Shown here one piece after another: positions 1 to 9,300 of a DNA stretch of 64,000 nucleotides. The translations under genes were made by a program, and so were the position numbers. Within the stretch, counting starts at the first letter, position 1. Each line of letters begins with the position of its first letter. The DNA comes from Coprobacillus sp. CAG:605 (GTDB lineage: Bacteria; Bacillota_I; Bacilli_A; RF39; UBA660), in contig HF998225.1 in NCBI GenBank assembly GCA_000433255.1, positions 31,502 to 95,501 on the forward strand. The letters are read 5' to 3'. The notes beneath the pieces are model-generated. The model did not search any database. It was not told where the DNA came from and saw only the letters and a program-made list of their open reading frames with translations.

Positions 1-591
1 TTTGCATCATCATTTCAAACTGTTGAAGATGTTAAAAGTTTTATCACATTTGTTACCAAATTTGATGAATTATATAGCTATGATGAAAACTCTACTAACA
101 TTAACTCATTAGAACAATTTCAAGAAATAATTGCTAACTACTATGGTTCATGTATTAAATACAACGTGACACCTAACCTAAGTAGTATTCTAAACAACTA
201 TCCATATGGAGCTCAAAAAGTTAGTGAAACTGAGCAAATAGCTAAAACCTTAATAAATGGTAACGGTAATGATTTCACAATTGTTAACAACTATTTTAAA
301 TGGTATAGTGACAATCTATGTAATGGTCAAATAAGTACAACGAGTATTAAAAATGCACCAATTGTGGTTATTCTAAATGAAGAATATAAACAATATCGTA
401 ACCAAGGTAATATGGCATCCGCTAGAATAATTGAATTACCAAAAGATGTTGATGGTAATATATGTCCCAATACAATAGATAAAGTCATGCTTAATGAAAT
501 TGATTATACAAAAGGTGCTAGTGGTATGTTTGATATCGTATATGATACAATTGAAAGCAAATGTAATACCTATAAATTAGAAAGGAAATAA
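1..591 (+). CDS. Unknown protein, N-terminus cut by window edge
   Basis: The reading frame is open from base 1 to the TAA at 589-591 (196 residues), so the gene starts outside the window; the GTG at 166 is only an internal codon. I recognise no family. The visible part has no membrane segment, is rich in Asn, Tyr and Ile, and contains a few Cys near the end. It ends 2 nt before the start of the Cys-rich repeat protein, whose SD (AAAGGAAA) lies in its last codons, so the two are almost certainly co-transcribed and may act together at the cell surface (inference from linkage only). Confidence 0.75.
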   Translation, partial: FASSFQTVEDVKSFITFVTKFDELYSYDENSTNINSLEQFQEIIANYYGSCIKYNVTPNLSSILNNYPYGAQKVSETEQIAKTLINGNGNDFTIVNNYFKWYSDNLCNGQISTTSIKNAPIVVILNEEYKQYRNQGNMASARIIELPKDVDGNICPNTIDKVMLNEIDYTKGASGMFDIVYDTIESKCNTYKLERK

Positions 592-593
592 TT

Positions 594-2768
594 ATGTACG
601 AAGAAAATAGTTACAAATTAAAAATTGATTGGAAAGCTCTTATAATTAGAGCCATACTAGTATTATTATTTATAATATTAGTAATTTGGTTATTCCCAAT
701 GCCAAAATTAGACACATTCTACAATAGAATATTCAACGAGAACATGAATACAATGTCTACTGCTGCTAAAAACTATTTTAACAACAACTTACCAGAAGAC
801 ATTGGAAACACTTCTACTATTAAATTAGAAGAAATGATAAATAAGAACTTATTAATTGAGTTTAAAGATAAAAATAACGAATCTTGTAATAAAACTAACT
901 CTTTTGCTCAAATTACCAAAACTGGAACTAATGAATATGTTCTTAAAACTCAACTATCTTGTCAAGATGAAACTGATTATGTTTTAGAAACATTAAATAC
1001 TACCCCTGCTAATACAAGTAATATAAATACATCAAATGCAAACAATCAAATTAAAGATGATGGCAATAACACTTCAAACACAACAAATACTAATATAAAA
1101 AATACCATCAATAACGATGAAGATGATGACGAAGATATTATTAAGGATGATGTTACATATGATAAAGATGGAAACATCGCTGGTATAATTGAATATGAAT
1201 TTAAAAAGCCAATATATTCAAGTACTAAATCTTATTATTGTCCAGATGGCTATGTCTTAGATGGAAAAACATGCTATAAAGAAGAAACTGGCGAAACAAT
1301 TGAAGCTACTAAAGAATATTTTGAAGACAGAATTGAAACCACAGATGCTAAAAAAAGCGAAGGTGAAAAATACACTGTTAAAGCTGACACTATTAAAAAA
1401 GTAGATAAAGTTGAACAAGTTTGTCCAGAAGGATATACTTTAAATAAAAACATGTGCTATAAATATAAAGAAGCTACTGTAAACCCTGGTTCAACTAAAT
1501 ATACTTGTCCAAGTGGTTACACTTTAGATGGTACTAAATGTGTTCAAACAATCGATGCTACTAAAAATACATCAACAGACACAAGCTACTCTTGTCCTAA
1601 TGGTGGAACACTAAACGGCGCTAAATGTAATAAACAAGATTCAATTGCAGCCGATTATCACAATGGTTCAAATAGTTGCAGTTGCCCTAATGGTGGTCAT
1701 TTAAATGGTACTAGATGTGAGAAAGAAGATAGCATTAATGCTGATTATCACAATGGTACAACAAGTTGCTCATGTCCATCAGGATACTCTCCAAGTGGAA
1801 GCTCATGTACAAGAACAACATCTTATGGCGCATCAGCAAGTGGATATTGGACTAACCCAACAACCCAAACATCAAAAACCCCATTATCAGAATACAATAA
1901 TGGTAAACAAAAAAGATGGCTTGGAAGCAAATCATGTAATGCTAGAGGATGTACATATACATATTATGTTTCTAACTATGTAACATCATATAGTTGTCCT
2001 AATGGTGGATCACTAAGCGGATCAACATGCTATAAAACTGAAACAGCTGCCCAAAATTGTTCAACTACTTCTGGTTATTATACATGTAGTAGAGGAAGTT
2101 TAAGAGGTGACAGATGTTATTATGATGCTTCATACAACGCCTCATGCTCAACATCAAATGGCTACTATACATGTAGCAAAGGAACATTAAATGGTAATAG
2201 ATGTTACTATGATGCATCATATAATGCCACTAAAAATGATAGTTCAAAAACAACTTATACTTGTCCAAGTGGCTATGAACAAAAAGATGATAAATGTACA
2301 AAAACTATAGATGCAAATAAAAATACAACTGAAACAACCTATACTTGCCCTGAAGGTTATACTAAAGAAGGTACAACATGCTATATAACAGCTAAACCTG
2401 AAGAAAAAATTACATATAAATATTCTTGTCCTGAAGGATTCACTGCAACTGGTGAAGGCGAAAAAATGACATGTTCAAAAGAAATGCAAAACGAAGGCAA
2501 AACATATTGTGAAGATGCAGATGCCACTCTAGATGGTGATAAATGTATCAAAAAAATTATTGGAGCATTTAAAGGTTATAGCTGCCCAGATGGCTACATT
2601 CTAAATGGTAATAAGTGTACAAAGAAAACAACAAGTTGTATGAGTGCACTGGTCGATACAAGCACTTCAGTATCTTATAAATATACATGGAGTAGAAAGA
2701 AAACATTAGATGGTTGGACTCCAACAGGTAAAACTAGAACTATTAAATCTACTCAATTAATTAAATAG
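594..2768 (+). CDS. Membrane-anchored protein with ~14 Cys-rich CPxGY..C repeats
   Basis: 724 residues. A short basic N-terminus precedes one hydrophobic helix at about residues 14-36, so the rest is probably extracytoplasmic. Residues ~40-130 form a small domain with two Cys, followed by an Asn/Thr/Asp-rich linker (~135-190). From ~210 to ~690 there are about 14 degenerate units of the form [YC]-x-C-P-x-G-[YG]-x-L-x-G-x-x-C-x-K, each with paired Cys, as in TIL/EGF-like disulfide modules; two units (around residues 500-550) are CSxGxLxGxRCYYDASYN variants. The ~95-residue domain after the helix faintly resembles pseudopilin globular domains (AAxxY... LP...), a weak impression. The C-terminal ~40 residues lack repeats. 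SD AAAGGAAA lies 6-7 nt before ATG. The gene is followed directly by a terminator. Function is unknown; an adhesin or surface-structure role is a guess. Confidence 0.85.
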   Translation: MYEENSYKLKIDWKALIIRAILVLLFIILVIWLFPMPKLDTFYNRIFNENMNTMSTAAKNYFNNNLPEDIGNTSTIKLEEMINKNLLIEFKDKNNESCNKTNSFAQITKTGTNEYVLKTQLSCQDETDYVLETLNTTPANTSNINTSNANNQIKDDGNNTSNTTNTNIKNTINNDEDDDEDIIKDDVTYDKDGNIAGIIEYEFKKPIYSSTKSYYCPDGYVLDGKTCYKEETGETIEATKEYFEDRIETTDAKKSEGEKYTVKADTIKKVDKVEQVCPEGYTLNKNMCYKYKEATVNPGSTKYTCPSGYTLDGTKCVQTIDATKNTSTDTSYSCPNGGTLNGAKCNKQDSIAADYHNGSNSCSCPNGGHLNGTRCEKEDSINADYHNGTTSCSCPSGYSPSGSSCTRTTSYGASASGYWTNPTTQTSKTPLSEYNNGKQKRWLGSKSCNARGCTYTYYVSNYVTSYSCPNGGSLSGSTCYKTETAAQNCSTTSGYYTCSRGSLRGDRCYYDASYNASCSTSNGYYTCSKGTLNGNRCYYDASYNATKNDSSKTTYTCPSGYEQKDDKCTKTIDANKNTTETTYTCPEGYTKEGTTCYITAKPEEKITYKYSCPEGFTATGEGEKMTCSKEMQNEGKTYCEDADATLDGDKCIKKIIGAFKGYSCPDGYILNGNKCTKKTTSCMSALVDTSTSVSYKYTWSRKKTLDGWTPTGKTRTIKSTQLIK

Positions 2769-2790
2769 GCAATTAAGCCTATTTTTTATT
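2763..2790 (+). terminator. Rho-independent terminator after Cys-rich gene
   Basis: AAATAGGC, loop AATTAA, GCCTATTT, then a T-rich tail. The stem overlaps the TAG stop of the preceding gene. Confidence 0.8.
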
Positions 2791-2810
2791 TGCAAATGAA
2801 TTTTTATACT

Positions 2811-2833
2811 AAAAAAGACACTATAATTGTGCC
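2811..2833 (-). terminator. Weak terminator of DUF1292-like gene
   Basis: On the minus strand GGCAC, a 7-nt loop and GTGTC (one G-U pair), followed by six T. It overlaps the stop codon of the gene at 2821-3066. Confidence 0.4.
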
Positions 2834-3066
2834 TTTAAAATTCTTGTTAATATTATAATTAATTCATTATCAGTAACAGGGTCAACATACACATCATTAC
2901 CATCAATTACTTCTTCTAAGATCTTTACCTTATCAGAAACAATATCGCCATTATCAGTAACACCCATTACTAAAAAATATTTAACTCCACCATACATTGT
3001 TTCATTAAGTACAACGTATTTTTCTTTATTTTCAAGTGTAATAATAGTATTAGTCTTTAAACCCAT
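2821..3066 (-). CDS. Small DUF1292-like protein
   Basis: 81 residues, soluble and acidic, built of predicted beta strands. It resembles the DUF1292 (YrzB-like) family of small Firmicutes proteins, with an early segment ITLENKEKYVVL and a conserved EEVIDGNDVYVDPVTDNE stretch. No biochemical role is established for that family. It lies 23 nt downstream of the coiled-coil protein gene on the same strand and probably shares its transcript. The family call is from motif memory and could be wrong; the gene itself is well supported by its SD (AAGGGAA) and codon pattern. Confidence 0.65.
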   Translation of the reverse strand: MGLKTNTIITLENKEKYVVLNETMYGGVKYFLVMGVTDNGDIVSDKVKILEEVIDGNDVYVDPVTDNELIIILTRILKAQL

Positions 3067-3089
3067 TTTATTCTTTCCCTTCTACTTTC

Positions 3090-4091
3090 TTACGCAGCAA
3101 GCTTTCTAGTAGGTCCAGATTCTTCCATAGCTTTAGAACCATTACCATAAACAACATTTACAGGTGTTGAACTAACAACCTTAAAGCCTCTTTTTTTCTT
3201 TTCTACTTCCGGAGTTGCACTTTCTATAGATACAACTTCATTAGAATTATCATTTACTAAATCATTATATCCTTCAAAAGGATTTGAATTAGAAGAATAT
3301 AAATCATCTAACATTGTAAATGGATTACTATTATCTTCCACTTTTGGTTTTTCTACATGATTATCCGCTACTGCTACAGCAGGTTCTTCTACCTTAGCAC
3401 TAGTATCTTCACTATTTAATAAAGCACTTAAATCATCAAATACAGCAGGTCCCGAAGCAACTGGAGACTCTTTTTTCGTTTTATTTTCTACTTCAGTAGT
3501 TGACGCAGGTGCTTCTACTTTTGGTTCTTCTTTAGTTTCATTAAAAATTGGACCAAATATAGCATCCATATTATTTGCATCTTCAACTACAGGACTTGCA
3601 GTATCATCTTTAGTGTCAAAACTATCAGTTTCTAAAGATAAATCATGTTCAACTACTTCTTCTTTAGGTTCAACTTCAGGTGCTTGAACTTCAGTAACTT
3701 CACTATTTTGAATGCCTAATAAGTTATTTGCAGTTACTTCAACATCATTAACTAATCCTAGTACAGCAGCAATAACATACTTTTCAGAGTCATAAGCAGT
3801 GTATTTTCTCTTTTGCTCTTCTAACTCTTTAAGATAATTATTCAATAATGCCTCATTAGTATCAATATCACTTTGTTTAGCAACTTCACTATTCTTTAAG
3901 ACATTTAACATATCTATACGTAATTTAGCATTTTCTAATGCATCTTTAGTAACTTTATGAAGTCCTAAAACTTGGCTAGCTTCATCTTTTGCAGAATTTG
4001 TTTCTTTTAATTCCTCTTCAATTTTTCTTGCTTTCTCATCTAACTCAGTTACTGCTGACTGAGTATTTAAAATAGCATCATTCATATTCAT
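3090..4091 (-). CDS. Unknown coiled-coil and acidic low-complexity protein
   Basis: 333 residues, no signal peptide or membrane segment. Residues 1-~130 are strongly helical with heptad-like Leu/Ile spacing, suggesting a coiled coil. Residues ~135-290 are Glu/Asp/Val/Pro-rich and probably disordered, with repeated short acidic motifs such as PFxxxxDL. The last ~35 residues become basic (EKKKRGFKVV...) and end in GPTRKLAA. I do not recognise a family. It has its own promoter right after the terminator of the ribosomal operon. A cytoplasmic scaffold with short linear binding motifs is possible but unproven. Confidence 0.8.
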   Translation of the reverse strand: MNMNDAILNTQSAVTELDEKARKIEEELKETNSAKDEASQVLGLHKVTKDALENAKLRIDMLNVLKNSEVAKQSDIDTNEALLNNYLKELEEQKRKYTAYDSEKYVIAAVLGLVNDVEVTANNLLGIQNSEVTEVQAPEVEPKEEVVEHDLSLETDSFDTKDDTASPVVEDANNMDAIFGPIFNETKEEPKVEAPASTTEVENKTKKESPVASGPAVFDDLSALLNSEDTSAKVEEPAVAVADNHVEKPKVEDNSNPFTMLDDLYSSNSNPFEGYNDLVNDNSNEVVSIESATPEVEKKKRGFKVVSSTPVNVVYGNGSKAMEESGPTRKLAA

Positions 4092-4124
4092 ATCTCATCG
4101 ACCCTTTACTATAATACTACCCTA

Positions 4125-4153
4125 ATTTTATCACATAAAAAAAAGAGTTGCAA
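4125..4153 (-). promoter_or_regulatory. Sigma-A-type promoter for coiled-coil gene
   Basis: Minus strand TTGCAA, 17-nt spacer, TAAAAT (-10 at 4125-4130, -35 at 4148-4153), with a TG upstream of the -10. It sits between the ribosomal operon terminator and the ATG at 4091. Confidence 0.6.
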
Positions 4154-4154
4154 T

Positions 4155-4189
4155 AAAAAAACTAGAAAAGTTTACACTAATTCTAGTTT
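4155..4189 (-). terminator. Terminator of the ribosomal protein superoperon
   Basis: Minus strand AAACTAGAA, a 13-nt loop, TTCTAGTTT followed by a T run. It overlaps the end of rplQ and closes the ~14-kb operon. Confidence 0.8.
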
Positions 4190-4516
4190 TACAGTTAGAG
4201 CATCGTCTCCAACTCTTTCTTTTAATTTGATAATTCTAGTGTAGCCACCATTTCTATCAGCATATTTTGGTGATAATTCATTAAATACTTTTGCAACTAC
4301 ATCCTTATCATTATGTAAGAAAGCTAAAGCTTTTCTTCTAGAAACTAAAGTACCCTTCTTACCATAAGTAATCATACGTTCTACAAATTTTCTAGCTTCT
4401 TTAGCTCTTGCTTCAGTTGTAACAACATATCCATTATTAATAACGTCTTTAGTTAAACTAGCAAGAATACTTCTACGAATACGAGATTCTCTATTTAATT
4501 TTCTATATTTTGCCAT
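4172..4516 (-). CDS. rplQ: 50S ribosomal protein L17
   Basis: 114 residues, slightly short of the usual ~120. The start MAKYRKLNR and the core SRRKALAFLHN with the C-terminal GGYTRIIKLKERVGDDA are diagnostic for bacterial L17, a protein of the large subunit near the exit tunnel. It is the last gene of the alpha operon, 18 nt after rpoA, in the standard Firmicutes order. Confidence 0.98.
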   Translation of the reverse strand: MAKYRKLNRESRIRRSILASLTKDVINNGYVVTTEARAKEARKFVERMITYGKKGTLVSRRKALAFLHNDKDVVAKVFNELSPKYADRNGGYTRIIKLKERVGDDALTVKLELV

Positions 4517-4534
4517 ATTTACACCTCCATTTAA

Positions 4535-5482
4535 TTAGTCCTTAAAATTAAGACCCATTTCTTTAACTTTATCTAATACTTCTTTAAGTGATTTTTTACC
4601 TAAATTTCTAATCTTAGTAACTTCTATTTCACGTTTATTGATTAAATCTTGAACGGTATTTACTCCTGCTCTTTTTAAACAATTGTAAGCACGAACAGAG
4701 AATTCAATCTCTTCAATAGGAGTTTCTAAAGTTTTAGTAATAGTATCAACTTTCTTTTCAGCCATTAATCCAGAAACATCAGCAATATTATTTAAATCAG
4801 TAATAATATTAAAATGTTCAACTAAGATCTTAGCACTTAAAGCCATAGCTTCTTCAGGAGTAACAGAGCCATTTGTATAAACATGCATAACTAATTTATC
4901 ATAATTTTCATTTTGACCAACACGAGCAGGTTCAACTTCATAACTAACTCTTTCAATTGGAGAATATAAACTATCAATAGCAATAACTCCAACTTTCTTT
5001 TCTCCTAATAATTTTTCATTAGCTTTAGAATCAACATATCCACGACCATTACCAACAGTCATTTCCATATCAATTTTTCCACCCTTACATAAATTACAAA
5101 TAACTAAATCAGGGTTAACAATTTCGATATCAGCATCAGCTGCAATTTGACCAGCAGTTACAGGACCTTCTTCATTAGCAACTAATCTAATAACTTTATT
5201 AGTATCAGTAGAATGATTAATTAATACTAAACTCTTTAAATTTAAGATAATAGTAGTAACATCTTCCTTAACTCCATCAATCTTTTGGAATTCATGCATT
5301 ACTCCAGCAATCTTAACTGAAGTAACTGCACTTCCAGGTAAACTAGAAAGCATAACTCTTCTTAAAGCATTACCAATAGTAGTACCAAATCCTCTTTCTA
5401 ATGGATCTAATTCAAATCTTCCGTAGTGATTATTTTCTACGCATTCTGTAATTTTATAATCTGGTTTATCAAATTTTATCAT
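4535..5482 (-). CDS. rpoA: RNA polymerase alpha subunit
   Basis: 315 residues, normal length. The N-terminal dimerisation domain (residues 1-~230) has the GFGTTIGNALRRVMLSSLPG assembly motif. A linker leads to the C-terminal domain (~245-315) with the helix-hairpin-helix core RNLGKKSLKEV that contacts UP-element DNA and activators. It lies between rpsK and rplQ as in most Firmicutes. A GGGG-containing SD (AAAGGGGAATGG) precedes the ATG. Confidence 0.99.
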   Translation of the reverse strand: MIKFDKPDYKITECVENNHYGRFELDPLERGFGTTIGNALRRVMLSSLPGSAVTSVKIAGVMHEFQKIDGVKEDVTTIILNLKSLVLINHSTDTNKVIRLVANEEGPVTAGQIAADADIEIVNPDLVICNLCKGGKIDMEMTVGNGRGYVDSKANEKLLGEKKVGVIAIDSLYSPIERVSYEVEPARVGQNENYDKLVMHVYTNGSVTPEEAMALSAKILVEHFNIITDLNNIADVSGLMAEKKVDTITKTLETPIEEIEFSVRAYNCLKRAGVNTVQDLINKREIEVTKIRNLGKKSLKEVLDKVKEMGLNFKD

Positions 5483-5499
5483 TTAACCATTCCCCTTTC

Positions 5500-5883
5500 T
5501 TAATTTCTTGGACGTTTTGGTGGACGGCATCCATTATGTGGAACAGGTGTAATATCATTAATTGCAGTAATTTCTAGTCCAGCAGTTTGTAATGAACGAA
5601 TTGCATTTTCTCTACCAGCACCTAAGCCCTTAACAAATACTTCAACTTTTTTTACGCCGTTATCCATAGCAACTCTAGCAGCAGCTTCTGCACTCATACC
5701 AGCAGCATAAGGAGTTTTCTTTTTAGAACCCTTATATCCAATAGTACCAGCAGATGCCCAACTTATTACATTACCATTATTATCACTAATAGATACAACA
5801 GTATTATTATAAGTACATTGAATATGTGCTTGAGCTTCTGGAATATTCTTCTTTACTTTTCTTTTTCTTCTATTATAAGCCAT
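5500..5883 (-). CDS. rpsK: 30S ribosomal protein S11
   Basis: 127 residues, normal length. It contains [16 protein letters not shown] near the N-terminus and the C-terminal [17 protein letters not shown] motif that binds 16S rRNA at the platform. It sits between rpsM and rpoA with a clear AGGAGGT SD. Confidence 0.99.
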   Translation of the reverse strand: MAYNRRKRKVKKNIPEAQAHIQCTYNNTVVSISDNNGNVISWASAGTIGYKGSKKKTPYAAGMSAEAAARVAMDNGVKKVEVFVKGLGAGRENAIRSLQTAGLEITAINDITPVPHNGCRPPKRPRN

Positions 5884-5897
5884 TATAGTACCTCCTA

Positions 5898-6272
5898 TTA
5901 CTTACTTACTTTTTTCTTATTAGCTACAGTCTTACCCTTACCTTTTCTAGTACGAGCATTTCTACTTGTTCTTTGTCCATGAACAGGTAACCCTTTTTTA
6001 TGTCTAGTACCTTGGTAAGAATTAATTTCCATCTTGTTTTTAATGTTCATTTGAACTTCACGACGAAGTTCACCTTCTACAACATATTTTTCTACTTCAC
6101 TACGAATTGCAGCAACTTCAGCTTCAGTTAAATCTTTACCTTTTTTAGATCTTTCAACTTTAGCATCATCACAAATTTGTTCTGCTAAGTTTCTACCAAT
6201 TCCGTAAATAGCAGTTAAGCCAATACAAATATGTTTTTCATTAGGTATTTCAATATTTTTAATACGTGCCAT
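5898..6272 (-). CDS. rpsM: 30S ribosomal protein S13
   Basis: 124 residues. The N-terminal [25 protein letters not shown] and the basic C-terminal tail ([14 protein letters not shown]) identify S13, which bridges the head of the small subunit to L5 and contacts P-site tRNA. It follows rpmJ in the alpha operon, with an AGGAGG SD. Confidence 0.99.
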   Translation of the reverse strand: MARIKNIEIPNEKHICIGLTAIYGIGRNLAEQICDDAKVERSKKGKDLTEAEVAAIRSEVEKYVVEGELRREVQMNIKNKMEINSYQGTRHKKGLPVHGQRTSRNARTRKGKGKTVANKKKVSK

Positions 6273-6286
6273 AAATAATCCTCCTA

Positions 6287-6400
6287 TTAACCTTGAGTTT
6301 GTTTGTGTTTTGGATTTTCACAAATAACCATTACTTTACCTTTTCTTTTAATTACTTTACATTTTGCACAAATTTTCTTTACTGATGGTCTAACTTTCAT
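6287..6400 (-). CDS. rpmJ: 50S ribosomal protein L36
   Basis: 37 residues, a short gene found by reading the gap between infA and rpsM. The peptide begins [11 protein letters not shown] and carries the zinc ligands of the C+ form: C-x2-C early, a third Cys at about residue 27 and a His at about 32. An AGGT-type SD precedes the ATG at 6398-6400. The position is the canonical one between infA and rpsM. Confidence 0.98.
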   Translation of the reverse strand: MKVRPSVKKICAKCKVIKRKGKVMVICENPKHKQTQG

Positions 6401-6413
6401 AATAATACCTCCA

Positions 6414-6635
6414 TTATCTCTTATTCCATACAATACGCCCACGTGTTAAATCATAAGGCGACAACACTATAGTTACTGTATCACCTGGTAGAATACGAAT
6501 CATATTCATACGCATTTTACCAGAAACGTAGGCTTTTACAGTTTTATTATACTTAGGTAAATTTACAATGTATTCGCCACCCTTAAGTAACTCTACAACT
6601 TTACCTTCTACTTCTATTTTATCTTCTTTAGCCAT
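6414..6635 (-). CDS. infA: Translation initiation factor IF-1
   Basis: 73 residues, the usual length, a single S1-type OB fold. The core with [29 protein letters not shown] is highly conserved; the protein binds the 30S A site during initiation. It lies 4 nt after map and before rpmJ, the standard Firmicutes order. Confidence 0.99.
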   Translation of the reverse strand: MAKEDKIEVEGKVVELLKGGEYIVNLPKYNKTVKAYVSGKMRMNMIRILPGDTVTIVLSPYDLTRGRIVWNKR

Positions 6636-6639
6636 TTAT

Positions 6640-7386
6640 TTATTCTCCTGTTAATATTTCGTATCCATCTTTGGTAACTAATACTGTATGTTCAAAGTGA
6701 GCTGATGGCGAACCATCTTCCGTACAAATTGTCCAATCATCATCCAACATATAAACATAGCGTTCACCATAGTTTAGCATTGGTTCGATAGCAATTGTCA
6801 TACCCGCTTTTAAAGTCATTCCAGTATGTGCTTTACCATAATTTAGAACATCGGGATCCTCATGTAGTTCATTACCAATTCCATGACCACATAACTCTTT
6901 AACAACACTTAAATGATGTTCATGAGCATATTGTTCAATAGCATGACCTATATCACCAAGTTTAGCTCCCTCTTTAACTTGCTTTATACCTTCATATAAA
7001 GATTTCTTAGTATGTTCTATTAAATACTCTTTTTCTTTACTAATATGTCCTACAGGGTAGGTAGCAGCAGAATCTGAATGATAACCTTTATAAATCATTG
7101 AAATATCAAGTTTAACAATATCACCATTCTTAAGCTTTCTTTTCCCTGGGATTCCATGTACTACCTCATCATTTATAGAAATACATAAATAACCAGGATA
7201 TCCTTCATAACCTTTAGTTGATGAAATACATCCATTCTCTTCCATAAACTTTTTAGCAATACTTTCTAATTCTCCAGTTGTAATACCCGGACGGATATTT
7301 TTTTCTAGAAGTTTATGACATAAATAGTTAATATGACCAGAATGTTTCATTAATTCAATTTCATGTTCACTTTTAACACTAACCAT
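6640..7386 (-). CDS. map: Methionine aminopeptidase, type I
   Basis: 248 residues. It removes the initiator Met from nascent proteins. The five metal ligands are visible in order: Asp in KLDIS, Asp in YHSDSAATYPVG, His in GHGIG, Glu in AIEPML, and the final Glu in FEHTV. There is no N-terminal zinc-finger extension, so it is the short bacterial form. The ATG follows the adk stop almost immediately (7386/7387), implying translational coupling. Confidence 0.98.
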   Translation of the reverse strand: MVSVKSEHEIELMKHSGHINYLCHKLLEKNIRPGITTGELESIAKKFMEENGCISSTKGYEGYPGYLCISINDEVVHGIPGKRKLKNGDIVKLDISMIYKGYHSDSAATYPVGHISKEKEYLIEHTKKSLYEGIKQVKEGAKLGDIGHAIEQYAHEHHLSVVKELCGHGIGNELHEDPDVLNYGKAHTGMTLKAGMTIAIEPMLNYGERYVYMLDDDWTICTEDGSPSAHFEHTVLVTKDGYEILTGE

Positions 7387-8040
7387 TTATACCTCCAAAT
7401 ATTTTTCTACTTGCAATAAAGTTTCTTCTAAATTATCAGTGACATTAACTACACCTAATCTATTAATCTTATTAAAATAATCAACAACTGGTTTAGTATT
7501 ATTCATATATTCATCATAACGAATCTTAAATGTTTCTTCATTATCATCACTACGAATCTCTAATTTAGAACCACAATTATCACATATACCATCTATCTTA
7601 GGTTTCGTTGCTTCAATATATTTATTATAACTATTTCCACAATTTTTACAAGTTAATCTTCCTAAAGTACGATGCATCGCCTTTTCATAATCAATATCTA
7701 GATAAATAGCAATATAATTATCAATATCATCTTTTTTAAATAAATTTAATAACGAATCAACTTGACTTAAATTTCTAGGATAACCATCTAATATAAATGG
7801 AATATCTTTATCTCTATTATCTAAACTTTTTTCTAGTAATTCTAAGACAATTTCATCAGGAACAAGCTTACCACTACTTAACATAGTAACAAGTTTTCTT
7901 CCTAATTCATTATCTTGATTTTTAGCATCTCTTAATAAATCGCCAGTCGAAATATGCATATAACCATATTTAGCTTTTAGAAGAGAACTCATTGTTCCCT
8001 TCCCAGCTGCAGGAGGCGCTATGAAAATGATGTTTTTCAT
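7387..8040 (-). CDS. adk: Adenylate kinase, zinc-LID form
   Basis: 217 residues. It interconverts AMP+ATP and 2 ADP. The P-loop at residues 8-16 reads APPAAGKGT, with Ala where GPPGAGKGT is usual. The LID domain (~126-165) has two Cys pairs, CxxC (CKNC) and CxxC (CDNC), typical of the zinc-binding Gram-positive form. The ATG overlaps the secY stop by 4 nt (ATGA). Confidence 0.98.
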   Translation of the reverse strand: MKNIIFIAPPAAGKGTMSSLLKAKYGYMHISTGDLLRDAKNQDNELGRKLVTMLSSGKLVPDEIVLELLEKSLDNRDKDIPFILDGYPRNLSQVDSLLNLFKKDDIDNYIAIYLDIDYEKAMHRTLGRLTCKNCGNSYNKYIEATKPKIDGICDNCGSKLEIRSDDNEETFKIRYDEYMNNTKPVVDYFNKINRLGVVNVTDNLEETLLQVEKYLEV

Positions 8041-9299
8041 CTTCTACGTCTTCCCCTTTTATACTCACGACTAACTAATGAGCTTTCAATTTGTTTATAG
8101 GTTTCAATAGCGACACCTACAACAATTAATAATCCCGTTCCTCCAATTGTTACTGAACTAGGAAGTCCAGAAAACTTAGAGAATAATATAGGTAACCCAG
8201 CTATTATTACTAAGAATATTGAACCAACAATTGTTAATTTTCCAATAATATTAGAAATATAATTAGTTGTTTCAACACCAGGTCTTACCCCAGGAATATA
8301 TCCACCATTTTTATTTAAATTCTTACTCATTTCTTCAGGATTTAATTCCATAAATGTATAGAAGTATCCAAAGAACATTATAAGTAATATATATAATACA
8401 AAACCAGTAGGACTTGTACTAACAATATAATTATTAACAAAATTTATCGCATTCTCATTACCAATTAAATTAACTATTGTAGTAGGAATAGCAAGTAAAG
8501 TCATAGCGAATATTACAGGCATTACTCCAGCACTATTAAGTTTAATAGGTAAAAATGAAGTTTGAGCTCCATAAGCACTATTTGTTCTATTTGAATATTG
8601 AATAGGTATTCTTCTTTCAGCAAGCTGAATGAATACTACACCAACAATAATAAATATATAAATAAGCACAAAAGCTGCAAATAATAAACTACCAACTAAA
8701 GTTGTATAAGTACCACTTGTTACAAAACCTTGAAAAGCAGTAACAAACATACTAGGTAAACTTTGAATAATACCTGCCATAATTAATAGAGACATACCAT
8801 TACCAATACCTTTATTAGTAACTTCATCACCTATCCATAATAAGAAGCAAGTACCAGCAGTCATTACGATTGTAGTCTTAAGAATATCCATACTACTCAT
8901 ACCCTTCATATATACAATGGTTAGTATATAAGCTTGGATAATCGCAAATAATATTCCTAAATATCTTGTAATACGATTAATTTTTTGTCTTCCAGTATAA
9001 CCCTCTTCTTTTAATTCTTTAAAATAAGGAATTATATCCATTTGTAATAATTGGGTAATAATAGATGCTGTAATGTATGGTGAAACACCCAACGCAAATA
9101 TTGAGAAACTCTTTAAGCCACCACCGCTCATCAAGTTAAAGATTTCTAAAAATCCTAATTCTTGATAAACAGCAGATGCCCAAGGAATTGTTACATTAGA
9201 GCCTAAGCAAAATAAGCCTAAGCACATTAATGTAAAATAAATTCTTTTTCTTAAATCTTTACTAGCGGGACTAAATAGTTGCTTTAGTTTAGCAAACAT
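8037..9299 (-). CDS. secY: Sec translocon subunit SecY
   Basis: 420 residues, about ten membrane helices, the channel through which secreted and membrane proteins pass. Recognisable parts are the plug-region FNLMSGGGLKSFSIFALGVSPYITASI, the RRIPIQYSN loop that binds ribosome and SecA, and GGYIPGVRPG. It is in the spc operon between rplO and adk. The C-terminus is basic (YKRGRRRR). Confidence 0.99.
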   Translation of the reverse strand: MFAKLKQLFSPASKDLRKRIYFTLMCLGLFCLGSNVTIPWASAVYQELGFLEIFNLMSGGGLKSFSIFALGVSPYITASIITQLLQMDIIPYFKELKEEGYTGRQKINRITRYLGILFAIIQAYILTIVYMKGMSSMDILKTTIVMTAGTCFLLWIGDEVTNKGIGNGMSLLIMAGIIQSLPSMFVTAFQGFVTSGTYTTLVGSLLFAAFVLIYIFIIVGVVFIQLAERRIPIQYSNRTNSAYGAQTSFLPIKLNSAGVMPVIFAMTLLAIPTTIVNLIGNENAINFVNNYIVSTSPTGFVLYILLIMFFGYFYTFMELNPEEMSKNLNKNGGYIPGVRPGVETTNYISNIIGKLTIVGSIFLVIIAGLPILFSKFSGLPSSVTIGGTGLLIVVGVAIETYKQIESSLVSREYKRGRRRR

Positions 9300-9300
9300 T

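Noticed and set aside
1705..1983. 92-residue frame within the Cys-rich gene and other frames inside ribosomal protein genes (for example 10008-10205, 10545-10775, 12426-12623)
   Set aside because: They lie opposite or out of frame with strongly supported genes and have no SD or family features.
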